DNA of 64,000 bases from Rhodobacteraceae bacterium Alg238-R152 (GCA_900537125.1 UNRJ01000002.1:496001-560000), one strand, 5' to 3'. Numbered from the stretch's first letter, positions 42,565-52,050 are shown. Numbers and translations: made by a program. The notes: generated by a model from the sequence alone, not told the origin.

Positions 42565-43695
42565 ATGAGCGTACAAGCCGCGCCACAATTGCGGGTGCAC
42601 TCCCAAGACGGGCGTGCTGTCGTACAGATATCCGGTGCCTTGTTGACTGAATATCTTGCCGACATCGAAGCGGATTTTGCGGGTGTGTCCCAAGCGGAGG
42701 CGCGCGTTCAGATTGATTTGGAGCCTTTATTGGCTTTTGACACCGGAGGGGCCTGGCTGGTCTCGCAATTGCGGGCACGGCTACAGGCCGCGGGTGCAGA
42801 GGTGCAGATCACTGGCGCGGGTGAACATCTGGCTCTGCTGGAAACCGTGACAACAGCTTCTCCAGGGGAAACACCACATGAGCCGCCCGAACACGGACGT
42901 TTGGAGTGGGTGGCGAACATTGGGCGCCGCCTTGTGTCTGGTTGGCACGATGCGCTTTCGCTGGTGAGTTTTCTTGGCCAAACGCTTGTCGGTTTGGCGG
43001 ATATATTTGTGCGGCCACACAAGGTGCGCTGGGCCAGTTTGGTCACGCATATGCAAGACGTGGGCTTTAATGCGGTGCCGATCATTGCGCTAATGGGGTT
43101 TCTGATCGGCGTGGTGCTGGGCTTTCAGGGTGCGAGTCAGTTGCAGCAGTTTGGCGCGGAGGTCTTTGTGGTCGAGCTGATTGGCATTTCGGTGCTGCGC
43201 GAGTTGGGCATTTTGCTGACCGCGATCATTGTTGCGGGCCGCTCTGGGTCCGCTTTCACCGCCTCGGTGGGCTCGATGAAGGTGCAACAAGAAATTGACG
43301 CCATGCAAACGCTGGGCCTTGATCCGGTGCGGGTGCTGGTGGTGCCGCGGGTGCTGGCGCTGTTGATCATGTTGCCGCTTCTGGGGTTTGTCGCCAACCT
43401 GTTTGGCCTGTTTGGGGGCGCGCTGATGAGCTGGGTCAGTCTGGACGTGAACCCCGGCATGTTCCTCACCCGCCTGCATGACAACATTGCCGTGAAACAC
43501 CTGCTGGTGGGCATGGTGAAAGCGCCGTTTTTTGCGCTGGTGATTGGTGTGGTCGCCTGTTGGCAGGCCTTCCAAGTGAAAGGCAGCTCCACCAGCGTGG
43601 GACAGCGCACCACCTCCAGCGTGGTGCAGGGCATCTTTCTGGTGATTGCGCTGGATGCGTTGTTCTCGATCTTCTTTGCGCAGTTGGGGGTGTGA
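42565..43695 (+). CDS. MlaE-family lipid-transport permease with N-terminal STAS domain
   Basis: A 376-residue protein. Residues 1-95 form a STAS/MlaB-like domain (VQISGALLTEYLADIE; LLAFDTGGAWLVSQLRARL). The rest is the MlaE permease with five to six helices and the conserved VVAGRSGSAFTASVGSMKVQQEIDAMQTLG segment, here read between about residues 222 and 250. Fusion of the STAS regulator to the permease replaces a separate mlaB. It works with the ATPase and MCE protein downstream to move phospholipids between the membranes. Confidence 0.92.
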   Translation: MSVQAAPQLRVHSQDGRAVVQISGALLTEYLADIEADFAGVSQAEARVQIDLEPLLAFDTGGAWLVSQLRARLQAAGAEVQITGAGEHLALLETVTTASPGETPHEPPEHGRLEWVANIGRRLVSGWHDALSLVSFLGQTLVGLADIFVRPHKVRWASLVTHMQDVGFNAVPIIALMGFLIGVVLGFQGASQLQQFGAEVFVVELIGISVLRELGILLTAIIVAGRSGSAFTASVGSMKVQQEIDAMQTLGLDPVRVLVVPRVLALLIMLPLLGFVANLFGLFGGALMSWVSLDVNPGMFLTRLHDNIAVKHLLVGMVKAPFFALVIGVVACWQAFQVKGSSTSVGQRTTSSVVQGIFLVIALDALFSIFFAQLGV

Positions 43696-43697
43696 GC

Positions 43698-44501
43698 ATG
43701 AGTGATACACCACAACGTGACGCCATCATCAAAGTGCGCGGTTTGCGCAACCAGTTTGGCCCGCAAGTGGTGCATGACAATCTCGACTTGGACGTGTGGC
43801 GCGGCGAAGTGCTGGGCATTGTTGGTGGATCCGGCACCGGCAAATCGGTGCTGTTGCGCACCATTGTTGGATTAAACAAACCTGCCGCCGGCACCATTGA
43901 AGTGCTGGGCACCAATGTGCTCACTGCGCCCGAAGAGGAACGGCGCAAGGTGGAAACCCGCTGGGGTGTGGCCTTTCAGGATGGGGCGCTGTTTTCCTCG
44001 CTGACGGTTTTGCAGAATGTAATGGCGCCGATGCGGGAGCATCTGAAGCTGTCGACCAACTTGATGAAAGAGCTGGGCGCGCTCAAAATCAGCCTTGTGG
44101 GCTTGCCGCAACTGGCCTGCGACAAATTACCAAGCGAGCTGTCCGGCGGGATGCGCAAACGCGCGGCATTGGCCCGCGCGCTCGCATTGGACCCGCAGAT
44201 TGTGTTTTTGGACGAGCCGACGGCGGGCCTTGATCCGGTCGGGGCGGCGGCCTACGACGACCTGATTGGCGAGTTGCAACGCAGTCTGGGCATCACCGTC
44301 TTTATGGTGACGCATGATCTGGACAGCCTCTATGCAATTTGTGATCGCATTGCGGTGCTTGCCGAGAAGCGTGTTCTGGTAGAAGGTCCAATAGAAACAA
44401 TGACCGATGTCGATCATCCGTGGGTGCAGGAGTATTTCACCGGCCCACGCGCGCGGGCGGCGCAGGTCAAAGGCACGGGCAACGGGACTGGGGGCACTTA
44501 A
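43698..44501 (+). CDS. MlaF-type ABC ATPase of MCE lipid transporter
   Basis: Start at ATG 43698, 2 nt after the permease stop; the frame extends upstream only inside the permease gene. The product is 267 residues with Walker A GGSGTGKS, the Q-loop VAFQDGALFSSLTV, signature LSGGMRKRAALARA and Walker B IVFLDEPTAGLDPV. These closely match MlaF. It drives the MlaE-type permease. Confidence 0.93.
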   Translation: MSDTPQRDAIIKVRGLRNQFGPQVVHDNLDLDVWRGEVLGIVGGSGTGKSVLLRTIVGLNKPAAGTIEVLGTNVLTAPEEERRKVETRWGVAFQDGALFSSLTVLQNVMAPMREHLKLSTNLMKELGALKISLVGLPQLACDKLPSELSGGMRKRAALARALALDPQIVFLDEPTAGLDPVGAAAYDDLIGELQRSLGITVFMVTHDLDSLYAICDRIAVLAEKRVLVEGPIETMTDVDHPWVQEYFTGPRARAAQVKGTGNGTGGT

Positions 44502-44504
44502 GGC

Positions 44505-46619
44505 ATGGAGACACGGGCAAACTACCTCCTGATTGGGGTGTTCGCGCTGGTCGGCCTGATCGGTTCGTTCCTGTTTGTGCTCTGGCTTGCGAAGATCGAT
44601 CTGGAAAAGCAATACGCCTATTACGATGTTCTGTTTGAGAACGTTGGTGGCCTCGGCATGGCGGGCAGCGTGCGCTACAACGGCCTGCCGGTGGGCCAGG
44701 TTGTGATGCTGGAACTGGATGACGAGAACCCCGCATTGGTGCGGGTGCGTATTGAGGTGGGGGCCGACACGCCGGTGAAGGTCGACACAATTGCGAAGCT
44801 GCAAGGGCAGGGTGTGACCGGCGTGAGCTTTGTGGCGCTGTCGGGTGGCACACTTGAGGCCGCCGCATTGCCGCAATATGGCGAAATCACCACGGAAAAG
44901 AGCGCCCTGCAATCGGTGGTCGAAGGCGCACCGCAGTTGATGGAGAAGGCCATTGGGTTGTTGGAAAACCTGCAAGGCGTGGTCAGCGAAGAGAACACCG
45001 CTGCGGTGAACGAGCTACTCGGAAATTTGGCCAGTGCATCGGGGCGCCTGGATCGCACTTTGGCGGAATTTGAGGAGCTGTCTGAAGATGTCGGCAGCGC
45101 GGCGCGCGAAATCGCCGCTTTCACCACACGGCTGGAGGCTTTGTCGGATACCGCAGAAGTGACATTGGTTGAGGCAACCGGAGCGCTGGGCTCCATCAAG
45201 GAAGCCGCCGAGCGTACCAAGGGCACGCTGGAAAATGCCGAGAGCGCCTTTGCCACGGCAGATGGCCTGATGAAAGACGACCTCAAAGACTTCATCCAAC
45301 GTGGCGCGGATGCGGCGGCAGCTTTGGAGAATGTGGTGGAGGTGCTGGAACCTTCAGCAATTTCGGCGATGCAATCTGCACAGGCCTTGATCAACGAACG
45401 TTTGCCCGCCTTGGTGCAACAGGTACAGGACACGGCAGAAGTGATGGAAACCCAGATCGCACAGGTGGGCACCGATGCGTCTAGCCTGATGGCGCGGTAC
45501 GAGGATGTTGGCACCAGCGTACAGGCCCGTGTCGAGCAGACGCAGACAGCCATATCGGCCTTTGAAACAGCCACCAATGCGGCCACAGAAACGCTTAATT
45601 CGGTGCGTGTGGCCTCAGATACGGCCACCACTGTTATGAACACGGACTTGCAGCCACTCGCGGATGAGGCCACAGCTGCCCTAACCACGGTGCGCGACAT
45701 TGCGACAAGCAAAGTCTCGCCGTTGATTGATCAAACCAATGAAACGCTGGTGGCAATTGAGACCGGTGTGCAGGAAATCACCGATCAGGGTGCGGTGATG
45801 CTGGAAACAGCCACCGCGCGGTTGGTAGAGGCACGCGGCACACTGGCCAACTTCAACGAGGCTCTGGAACTGTCGGACGAAATGCTGCGTTCGCTGGATG
45901 ATACGGCCGACGCGGTCAACACGCTGGTGCGCGGCGGGGCAACCGACATGGTGGAAGATGCCCGCGAGGCGGCGGCCAGTGCGCGCTCAGCGTTGGACGC
46001 CATTCGCGTGACTGTGGATGAGCGTCTGCCTGATGTGGTGGAAAACATCTCCGAGGCGGCGCAGGCAGCCAATACGATGATTGCCAGCATCGACACGCTG
46101 GCAGTGGACGCCACTGGCCAATTGGCGACGCTGTCACCGCAGGCCAGTGCGGCTTTGGTGACGGCTATTGATACATTTGAGCGCTCCAACCGGACCTTGG
46201 AGGCGATTTATCAGGCGATGGAAACCGCCGACGACACACTTGCCACGGCGGGTGACACCTTTAGTGGGGTGAACCAAATCCTGGATGAGGATGTGGATCA
46301 GATCATGAGCGATATCAGCGGCGCGGTGGCAGCGGTTTCAGGTACCGTTACCGGCGTGTCCGATGACATCAGTAAGGCGTCGGATGAGGTGTTGGCCGCC
46401 TCGCAATCCGCGTCCAATCTGCTGGGCACGGTGAATGACATTGTGCAGCGCAACGAGCGGCAGGTGTCGGAATTCTTGCGGTTGGGCCTGCCGCAAACCG
46501 TTAAATTTATTGAGGAATCACGCTATCTAGTGGGCAATCTCGACCGGCTGGTGGCCCGGATCAAACGCGATCCGGCGCGGTTTCTTTTGGGCACTCAAGG
46601 ATCGGAGTTTAGCCGATGA
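44505..46619 (+). CDS. long MCE (MlaD/PqiB-like) lipid-transport protein with extended helical tail
   Basis: A 704-residue protein. A cytoplasmic stub and one membrane helix (about residues 8-29) precede a single MCE domain (about 40-118: FENVGGLGMAGSVRYNGLPVGQV). About 570 residues then follow, rich in Ala, Thr, Glu and Val and predicted to be continuous helix. Standard MlaD is about 180 residues, so the tail is exceptional for a one-MCE protein. Related long MCE proteins form periplasm-spanning tubes or needles. This tail could bridge the periplasm. The low-complexity character is at the protein level; I see no exact DNA repeats. It overlaps the lipoprotein gene by 4 nt. Confidence 0.9.
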   Translation: METRANYLLIGVFALVGLIGSFLFVLWLAKIDLEKQYAYYDVLFENVGGLGMAGSVRYNGLPVGQVVMLELDDENPALVRVRIEVGADTPVKVDTIAKLQGQGVTGVSFVALSGGTLEAAALPQYGEITTEKSALQSVVEGAPQLMEKAIGLLENLQGVVSEENTAAVNELLGNLASASGRLDRTLAEFEELSEDVGSAAREIAAFTTRLEALSDTAEVTLVEATGALGSIKEAAERTKGTLENAESAFATADGLMKDDLKDFIQRGADAAAALENVVEVLEPSAISAMQSAQALINERLPALVQQVQDTAEVMETQIAQVGTDASSLMARYEDVGTSVQARVEQTQTAISAFETATNAATETLNSVRVASDTATTVMNTDLQPLADEATAALTTVRDIATSKVSPLIDQTNETLVAIETGVQEITDQGAVMLETATARLVEARGTLANFNEALELSDEMLRSLDDTADAVNTLVRGGATDMVEDAREAAASARSALDAIRVTVDERLPDVVENISEAAQAANTMIASIDTLAVDATGQLATLSPQASAALVTAIDTFERSNRTLEAIYQAMETADDTLATAGDTFSGVNQILDEDVDQIMSDISGAVAAVSGTVTGVSDDISKASDEVLAASQSASNLLGTVNDIVQRNERQVSEFLRLGLPQTVKFIEESRYLVGNLDRLVARIKRDPARFLLGTQGSEFSR

Positions 46620-47278
46620 AGATATGGGGATTGGCCGGGATTCTGCTCGGCGCACTGACGCTTTCGGGCTGTGGGGGGCTTGGGACGCTTAATCGTGCGG
46701 CCTCGCCAACGGACCTCTATACACTGACCCCCAAAAGCACGTTTTCCTCAGGGCTGCCCAGGCTGAGCCATCAGCTTGTGATCGAAGAACCCACCGCACA
46801 CGCCGCTGTGGACACGGATCAGATTGCGGTGCAGCCGTCACCGTATCAGTTTGAATACCTGCCAGTGGCCCGTTGGGTCGACCGCGCCCCTGTGATTGTG
46901 CAAACACTGCTGATCGAGAGCTTTGAGAACAGCGGCAAGGTGGCGGCGGTGGGGCGCTCTTCGGTGGCTTTACGTCCAGACTTCCTGATTGTGTCAGACC
47001 TGCGGGAATTTCAGGCGCGTCTTCCAGCGGTGGAAACCGAAAGCGGCGCATTGGAAGTGCACGTGCGCATGAACCTCAAGATTGTGGATGCCTATGACGA
47101 CCACATCATTGGCTCTAAATCGTTTGAGAAAGTTATGATGTCGCCGAGCGATGATATGGCAGATGTGGTTGTGGCGTTTGACGATGCCTTGGGAAAAACC
47201 ATGCGCCGCGCCGTGGAATGGAGCGTAAAAACCATTTACAGCCATGGGCAGCGCAACCCACGGCCAGCGCTGCGCTAA
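46616..47278 (+). CDS. ABC-type transport auxiliary lipoprotein (PqiC family)
   Basis: A 220-residue lipoprotein with lipobox LSGC (C19) after a short signal sequence. The ABC_trans_aux/PqiC fold is suggested by LYTLTPKSTF, LVIEEPTAHAAVDTDQIAVQP and VRMNLKIVDAYDDHIIGSKSFEK. Such lipoproteins dock MCE assemblies at the outer membrane. It completes a four-gene lipid transporter. Its stop overlaps the convergent gene by 4 nt. Confidence 0.88.
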   Translation: MKIWGLAGILLGALTLSGCGGLGTLNRAASPTDLYTLTPKSTFSSGLPRLSHQLVIEEPTAHAAVDTDQIAVQPSPYQFEYLPVARWVDRAPVIVQTLLIESFENSGKVAAVGRSSVALRPDFLIVSDLREFQARLPAVETESGALEVHVRMNLKIVDAYDDHIIGSKSFEKVMMSPSDDMADVVVAFDDALGKTMRRAVEWSVKTIYSHGQRNPRPALR

Positions 47279-47913
47279 CGGACCTTAAGGCGACACAGCA
47301 TGGTGTTGTTGGTTCTTAGATCCGGTCCCCAGATGAATTCCGCTTTGCGATGCCAATCAACCTTTTTGTAGTCGTCTTTGGGGCGCACGTGGCGTTTCTT
47401 GTATTCCTTGGCGTAGGGCCAGTCGGAATCGTCAAAATATTCTGCCGTCCAGCCACGTGGCGGTTTGCTGGCCTTAAAACCACAAGGGCCTTCGCCCACC
47501 CGTGGGTTACGTTCTTTGGCACAGGATTTGTGGAGTGGTGCCTCATGGATGACCTTGCAGCGCCAATCGCGGTCCGACACGGCGACCAGCCGACCTCTGG
47601 CATCTTTAATCTGCAGGATGACCCCGCCATCGCCCATCTGCTGCTTTCTGGTGCCAATGTATTCCAGCCCGGTGTCGTTCTCTTTGAAATCTTTTGCGAT
47701 CAACGCCAGCATAAAGGGGCGTTCTGCCGTGAAGGTAAAACTCTCCGCGTTGAAGGATTTCTCGGTGTTGATGGAAATCCGGTCCTGCCCCACCAAAGAG
47801 CCATTGGCATAAAGTGCAAACCAGTTGTCCGCCCAGACATCCGCCTTGAAGTTTTCAGCCACAGCGGATGTGCATAAGAACAGCGTCAGGGCGCCCCCAG
47901 TAACAAGTTTCAC
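47275..47913 (-). CDS. secreted protein of unknown function, jelly-roll-like
   Basis: The start is GTG 47913, placed six bases after a consensus GGAGG; an in-frame GTG at 47925 lies before that ribosome site. The product is about 212 residues with a signal peptide ending AVA. The mature N-terminal part (ADNWFALYANGSLVGQD) and the FDDSDWPYAKEY motif recall galactose-binding jelly-roll modules of glycosidases. Four cysteines are present (CKV, CAK, CGF, CRL) and could form disulfides. No enzyme motif is visible. Function unknown. Confidence 0.75.
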   Translation of the reverse strand: MKLVTGGALTLFLCTSAVAENFKADVWADNWFALYANGSLVGQDRISINTEKSFNAESFTFTAERPFMLALIAKDFKENDTGLEYIGTRKQQMGDGGVILQIKDARGRLVAVSDRDWRCKVIHEAPLHKSCAKERNPRVGEGPCGFKASKPPRGWTAEYFDDSDWPYAKEYKKRHVRPKDDYKKVDWHRKAEFIWGPDLRTNNTMLCRLKVR

Positions 47914-47992
47914 ATCAACCTCCACAAACCGGCTCTTGTCTAAAAATAACAGGTCATGAGGGGCTGCGGAAAACTAAATGCCAATAAGGTAA

Positions 47993-48012
47993 AGGCGCCC
48001 CAAAGGACGCCT
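47993..48012 (-). terminator. leuB terminator
   Basis: On the minus strand, 27 nt beyond the leuB stop, AGGCGTCC and GGGCGCCT form an 8-bp stem (one G-T pair) around a 4-nt loop, followed by TTTACCTTATT. This fits a rho-independent terminator of moderate strength. Confidence 0.6.
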
Positions 48013-48038
48013 CAAAATCTTGTTGGTTTACGCGGTGC

Positions 48039-49142
48039 TTAGAGGCTTGCGTCCAGCGCGGCCAGCAGGGCATCACCCATCTCAGATGTGGTCACCGGCG
48101 TGCCGCCATCCGCCTGCATCAGGTCTGCGGTGCGCACACCATCTGCCAGTACTTTCTCAACAGCCGCTTCCAAACGATCCGCCTCACCGCCTTCATTGAA
48201 GGAGTAGCGCAGCGCCATCGCAAAGGAGAGCACACAAGCGCATGGGTTGGCTTTGGCCTGACCGGTGATGTCCGGTGCGGAGCCATGTACGGGCTCATAC
48301 ATGGCTTTTGGACGGCCATTGTCCATTGGCGCACCAAGCGAGGCGGAGGGCAGCATGCCCAGCGAGCCGGTCAGCATTGCCGCACAATCGGACAGAATGT
48401 CACCAAACAAGTTGTCGGTGTAGATCACGTCAAACTGCTTAGGCGCGCGCACCAATTGCATCGCGCCGTTGTCGGCATACATGTGGGACAGCTCGACCTC
48501 TGGGTAGTCTTTGGAGACCTCGGTCACCACGTCACGCCACAGGATGCCGCTTTCCATCACGTTGGCTTTTTCCATGGAACACAGACGCTTGTCACGTTTC
48601 ATCGCCAGTTCAAACGCAGCGCGTGCGCCACGCTCGATTTCGGATTCGGTGTAGCGCTGGGTGTTGATGCCAACCCGTTCGTTGCCTTCTTCAAAGATGC
48701 CGCGCGGCTCGCCGAAGTAGACGCCAGAGGTCAGCTCGCGCACAATCATGATGTCCAGACCAGACACAATGTCGGTTTTCAGTGAGGAGAAATCCGCCAG
48801 CGCGTCAAAACACTGTGCCGGGCGCAGGTTGGCAAACAGGTCCATCTCTTTGCGCAGGCGCAGCAGGCCGCGCTCAGGCTTCACGGAGAAGTCCAGATCG
48901 TCGTATTTTGGGCCACCCACAGCACCCAGCAGAACTGCGTCCACTTCTTGCGCTTTGGCCATGGTGTCGTCGTGCAATGGCACGCCGTGCTTGTCATAGG
49001 CTGCGCCACCAACGAGGTCTTCGCTCACGTCAAATTTCAGGCCACGTTTGTCGCCAAACCAGCCAATAATACGCTGGACTTCGGTCATGACTTCGGGGCC
49101 GATGCCGTCGCCGGCGAGGATGAGAAGCGAGGGGGTGCTCAT
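48039..49142 (-). CDS. leuB: 3-isopropylmalate dehydrogenase
   Basis: A 367-residue enzyme with the isopropylmalate dehydrogenase signature near residues 245-265 ([27 protein letters not shown]). It also has the substrate arginine region ([20 protein letters not shown]) typical of LeuB rather than isocitrate or tartrate dehydrogenase. It oxidises and decarboxylates 3-isopropylmalate in leucine synthesis. leuC and leuD are on the same strand about 6 kb upstream, separated by unrelated genes. Confidence 0.95.
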   Translation of the reverse strand: MSTPSLLILAGDGIGPEVMTEVQRIIGWFGDKRGLKFDVSEDLVGGAAYDKHGVPLHDDTMAKAQEVDAVLLGAVGGPKYDDLDFSVKPERGLLRLRKEMDLFANLRPAQCFDALADFSSLKTDIVSGLDIMIVRELTSGVYFGEPRGIFEEGNERVGINTQRYTESEIERGARAAFELAMKRDKRLCSMEKANVMESGILWRDVVTEVSKDYPEVELSHMYADNGAMQLVRAPKQFDVIYTDNLFGDILSDCAAMLTGSLGMLPSASLGAPMDNGRPKAMYEPVHGSAPDITGQAKANPCACVLSFAMALRYSFNEGGEADRLEAAVEKVLADGVRTADLMQADGGTPVTTSEMGDALLAALDASL

Positions 49143-49200
49143 TGCGGTGCGTCCTTGATCAAAATGGTTCGCTACGGGTTAGCGTTCCACGCATAAAAGA

Positions 49201-50097
49201 TCAAGAAACAAAGGGCTTTAATGAACTCTCTAGGAGACCCCAAATCCTTGAAATACGCGGGGTATGGCGCAGGCTTTCATGTGCGGTCAGCCAGACCGGC
49301 AATTGGGGCAGCGGAAAGCCAAGGGGGACCTCTTCGATTCCAGGTGTTTGACGGGCAATTTTGGCCTGACAGAACCCGATCCCACAGCCCGCGCGCACCA
49401 GCTCCCAATAGGCGGTTTGATGGTCACAGCGCACCGCAAACCAATCACGGTTGGCGGCAATGCCCATGGCGCGCATCTCTCGGAGGATGTCGTCGTTGGC
49501 ATCGTACCCAACAATGTCGTGGTGACGCAGATCGTCGGCCCCGGTGGGGCGGCCTTTTCGGGCGATGTAGCTTTGCGCAGCAAACATCCCAAGCTCAATA
49601 TCGCCGAGATGTTTGGTGATCATGTCGAGCTGTTTGGGGCGGTACATGCGCACCGCAATGTCGGCTTCGCGAAACAGCAGGTTTTGGGATTCATCGGATG
49701 GCACCAACTCGATCTGGATTTGCGGCTCCTGCTGGCGGAGGTCCGCTATGATTTGCGGCATGGCATGATGGGCCATGAACACCGATGTCGCGATACGTAT
49801 CGTTCCGGCAAGTTCGCTTTCGTCCCCGGCTGCGGCCAATGAGAGGTCCGCCATGGCGGCGGCCATACGTTGGGCGGGGGCCAACAAGGCTTGGCCGGTG
49901 TCCGTCAATTCAAAGCCGCGCGCGTGCCGGTGAAACACCTCGACCTTCAGCGTGTCTTCCAAGGTTTTGATGTGACGCCCCAAGGTAGGTTGGGAGGCGT
50001 TGAGCTGCCGTGCAGCCCCTGACAGGGAGCCTGTTTCCGCCACAGCCAGAAAGGACTGGATCAACGACCAGTCGAGGTTCGAGAGTGTCTTTTCCAT
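49201..50097 (-). CDS. LysR-family transcriptional regulator
   Basis: A 298-residue LTTR with the N-terminal helix-turn-helix (FLAVAETGSLSGAARQLNASQPTLGRHIKTLE) and a periplasmic-binding-like effector domain. It is divergent from the NAD(P)-binding protein gene at 50195, the usual arrangement for an LTTR and its target. A palindrome overlaps its own start codon. The effector is unknown. Confidence 0.92.
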   Translation of the reverse strand: MEKTLSNLDWSLIQSFLAVAETGSLSGAARQLNASQPTLGRHIKTLEDTLKVEVFHRHARGFELTDTGQALLAPAQRMAAAMADLSLAAAGDESELAGTIRIATSVFMAHHAMPQIIADLRQQEPQIQIELVPSDESQNLLFREADIAVRMYRPKQLDMITKHLGDIELGMFAAQSYIARKGRPTGADDLRHHDIVGYDANDDILREMRAMGIAANRDWFAVRCDHQTAYWELVRAGCGIGFCQAKIARQTPGIEEVPLGFPLPQLPVWLTAHESLRHTPRISRIWGLLESSLKPFVS

Positions 50098-50109
50098 TCA
50101 TTTATGAAT
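50096..50109. promoter_or_regulatory. palindrome ATTCATTTATGAAT at the LysR start
   Basis: A perfect inverted repeat, ATTCAT-TT-ATGAAT, covers the first bases of the LysR gene and lies about 90 nt before the divergent gene. It is AT-rich and of the size expected for half of an LTTR operator, so autoregulation is possible. Confidence 0.4.
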
Positions 50110-50194
50110 AGCACGGCTGCGTTTTTCGCCAATACCTATCTGTTCCCGTATGCCGCATGTTTGCTTTGAGACGCCGGACAATAGGAGACAGATC

Positions 50195-51091
50195 ATGGCA
50201 GACACGGTTTTGATATTGGGCGCAAATGGCCGGTTTGGCCGCAACGCGGCACAGGCCTTTGCAAAGGCGGGTTGGACTGTTCGGTGCTTTGACCGCAACA
50301 AAGACAATCTGCGCGAAGCGGTGCATGGTGTGCAAGTGATCGTGAACGCTTGGAATCCCGCCTACTATGATTGGGCCACACAGGTGCCAAAGCTCCATGC
50401 AGATGTGATCGCCGCCGCAAAATTGGTGGACGCAACGGTGATTGTGCCTGGCAACGTCTATGTTTTTGGCAAAGACACCCCAAGCCCTTGGGGTGTGACC
50501 ACGCCACATCAAGCAGAGAACCCCTTGGGCAAAATTCGCCGCGAGATGGAGCGGGCCTATCGCTTCAGCGAAGTGCGCACGATCATTTTGCGCGCCGGGG
50601 ATTTTATCGACACAGAAGCCTCGGGCAATTGGTTTGACATGATCATGACGCCAAAAATCTCGCGCGGTGTTGTGACCTATCCGGGCACACGAGACGTGGA
50701 TCATGCTTGGGCCTACCTGCCAGATCTGTGCCGCGCGGCGGTACAATTAGCGGAAAAACGCGATCAGCTGAACCGTTTTGAAGACGTGCCATTTCCCGGC
50801 TACACAGTGTCCGGCAACGAATTGGTGCAAGCTCTAGAGCAGGTTGTGGGACGGCCCCTCAAAGTCAAATCCATGGCCTGGTGGGCCATTCAGCTGGCCT
50901 CGCCAGTGTGGAAGCTGGCACCACATCTGCTGGAGATGCGCTACCTCTGGAACACGCCCCATCATTTGGACGGTGCACGGCTTGAAGAGTTGTTGCCAGA
51001 GTTTGAGCCAACTGGTTTGCATAAGGCGCTGGCCTCTGCGTTGCCAGAAACGGCGGTGCCTCAAAAATCGATGTCGACCCAAACCATATGA
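50195..51091 (+). CDS. NAD(P)-binding epimerase/dehydratase-like protein
   Basis: Start at ATG 50195 with AGGAGA nine bases upstream, in preference to ATG 50150. The product is 298 residues with the N-terminal Rossmann motif VLILGANGRFGRNAAQAF. It is an extended-SDR/NmrA-like protein: the region after VIVPGNVYVFG replaces the usual YxxxK and no classical catalytic tyrosine motif is clear. The gene is probably controlled by the divergent LysR protein. The substrate is unknown. Its 3' end overlaps the convergent EEP gene by 31 nt. Confidence 0.8.
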   Translation: MADTVLILGANGRFGRNAAQAFAKAGWTVRCFDRNKDNLREAVHGVQVIVNAWNPAYYDWATQVPKLHADVIAAAKLVDATVIVPGNVYVFGKDTPSPWGVTTPHQAENPLGKIRREMERAYRFSEVRTIILRAGDFIDTEASGNWFDMIMTPKISRGVVTYPGTRDVDHAWAYLPDLCRAAVQLAEKRDQLNRFEDVPFPGYTVSGNELVQALEQVVGRPLKVKSMAWWAIQLASPVWKLAPHLLEMRYLWNTPHHLDGARLEELLPEFEPTGLHKALASALPETAVPQKSMSTQTI

Positions 51092-52050
51092 TGGCGGCTT
51101 GCTTTGATGTCTTTCACCGAAAGCTGTTCATGGCCGGTCTCACCCGGTTTTGGCCAAAACACCCCGGCGTCGCTTACCTTCAAATCGGCGCTGGGCAGCA
51201 CATAATCGACCCGCAGATCGCCAGGTGTCGGCTCGCGCCAATCCACGGTGGGGCCAGCAGCGGCAAGCGGGTCTTGCAGGCGCGGATCGGTGAGCAGGCC
51301 TAGAATGGCTTCACGCCGACCTTCACCTTTTTGCGGGTCAAGATTGGCGCCACCCATCAGGACAAGCGGTGGGGCTGGCGGTGCGCCAAGTTTACCGTCG
51401 AGCACATGGCTCCACAGCCGAATTTCATCGGCGTTGCGCAACCCATTCTGATCTTCAGATCCGTCAAACACCGGTGGGCCAGCGGCAAAGAGCAAAAGGG
51501 TGAGTGGCCCGTCGGGATGCAAAATCGGCAACACCCAATGGCCGGTGGACGACAGGCGTTGGATGGCCTGTGCTTCTTTTGAGGGGAATGGCAGCCCATT
51601 CACTTCGGGCAGCGTGGCCTCCGGCAGGTCGCGCCACAGCAGCGCAGAGAAATCTGTTGCCTCTTCAAACGGCCAACGCGACAGCACCATCATGCCGCTT
51701 GCCCCGCGAAACTTGCCGTAGCTTTGCCCATCCGCAGATGTGTGCATGCGGCCATCGCCGTTCATGTCCAATCCGGTTGGAATGCCAGTGTTGGGGGGCA
51801 AGGCAAAGAGGTGTGGGTAGTTCTGACCTTTACTGGCAAAATGATCACGCAGCGCTTTGGCACCCAGCAGTTCCGCATCATAGTCCACACCTTGCAGGAA
51901 CAGGACATCCGGCGAGAGGTGGGTCACCACCTGCGTGATCGCCACAACCTGCGGATCGTCCCGCGTGATGTCGCGCAGCATGATCCCCGGCCCCTTGCGG
52001 GTCAGCTCTACATCATAAGTCGCCACGCGGATTGTCTCCGCATGGGCCAT
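51061..52050 (-). CDS. secreted endonuclease/exonuclease/phosphatase (EEP) family protein, start uncertain
   Basis: The coordinates use the first ATG that does not run deep into the neighbour (52050, MAHAETIRVATYDVEL), giving 329 residues. The fold is EEP: RVATYDVEL at the start, DVLFLQGVDYD, LVLMGGANLDPQKGEGRREAI, and a final VDYVLPS…HHMVWVDI. Upstream of 52050 the frame encodes a hydrophobic signal-peptide-like stretch (RLIGCLLFVGMAHA), but with no ATG, GTG or TTG until 52206, deep inside the preceding gene. An ATT at 52074 or CTG at 52077, right at the preceding stop, may be the true start. The N of the usual N-x-E and D-H catalytic residues appear partly altered, so activity is uncertain. 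Confidence 0.75.
   Translation of the reverse strand: MAHAETIRVATYDVELTRKGPGIMLRDITRDDPQVVAITQVVTHLSPDVLFLQGVDYDAELLGAKALRDHFASKGQNYPHLFALPPNTGIPTGLDMNGDGRMHTSADGQSYGKFRGASGMMVLSRWPFEEATDFSALLWRDLPEATLPEVNGLPFPSKEAQAIQRLSSTGHWVLPILHPDGPLTLLLFAAGPPVFDGSEDQNGLRNADEIRLWSHVLDGKLGAPPAPPLVLMGGANLDPQKGEGRREAILGLLTDPRLQDPLAAAGPTVDWREPTPGDLRVDYVLPSADLKVSDAGVFWPKPGETGHEQLSVKDIKASRHHMVWVDIDF

Noticed and set aside
44675-45712. 345-codon minus-strand ORF, Ser/Ala-rich, opposite the MCE protein
   Set aside because: It arises from the codon pattern of the Ala/Thr/Glu-rich helical tail on the plus strand and has no ribosome site or domain.
44505-46619. Tandem DNA repeat array in the MCE gene tail
   Set aside because: The protein looks repetitive (Ala, Thr, Glu) but I could not find exact or near-exact repeated DNA units of fixed length.
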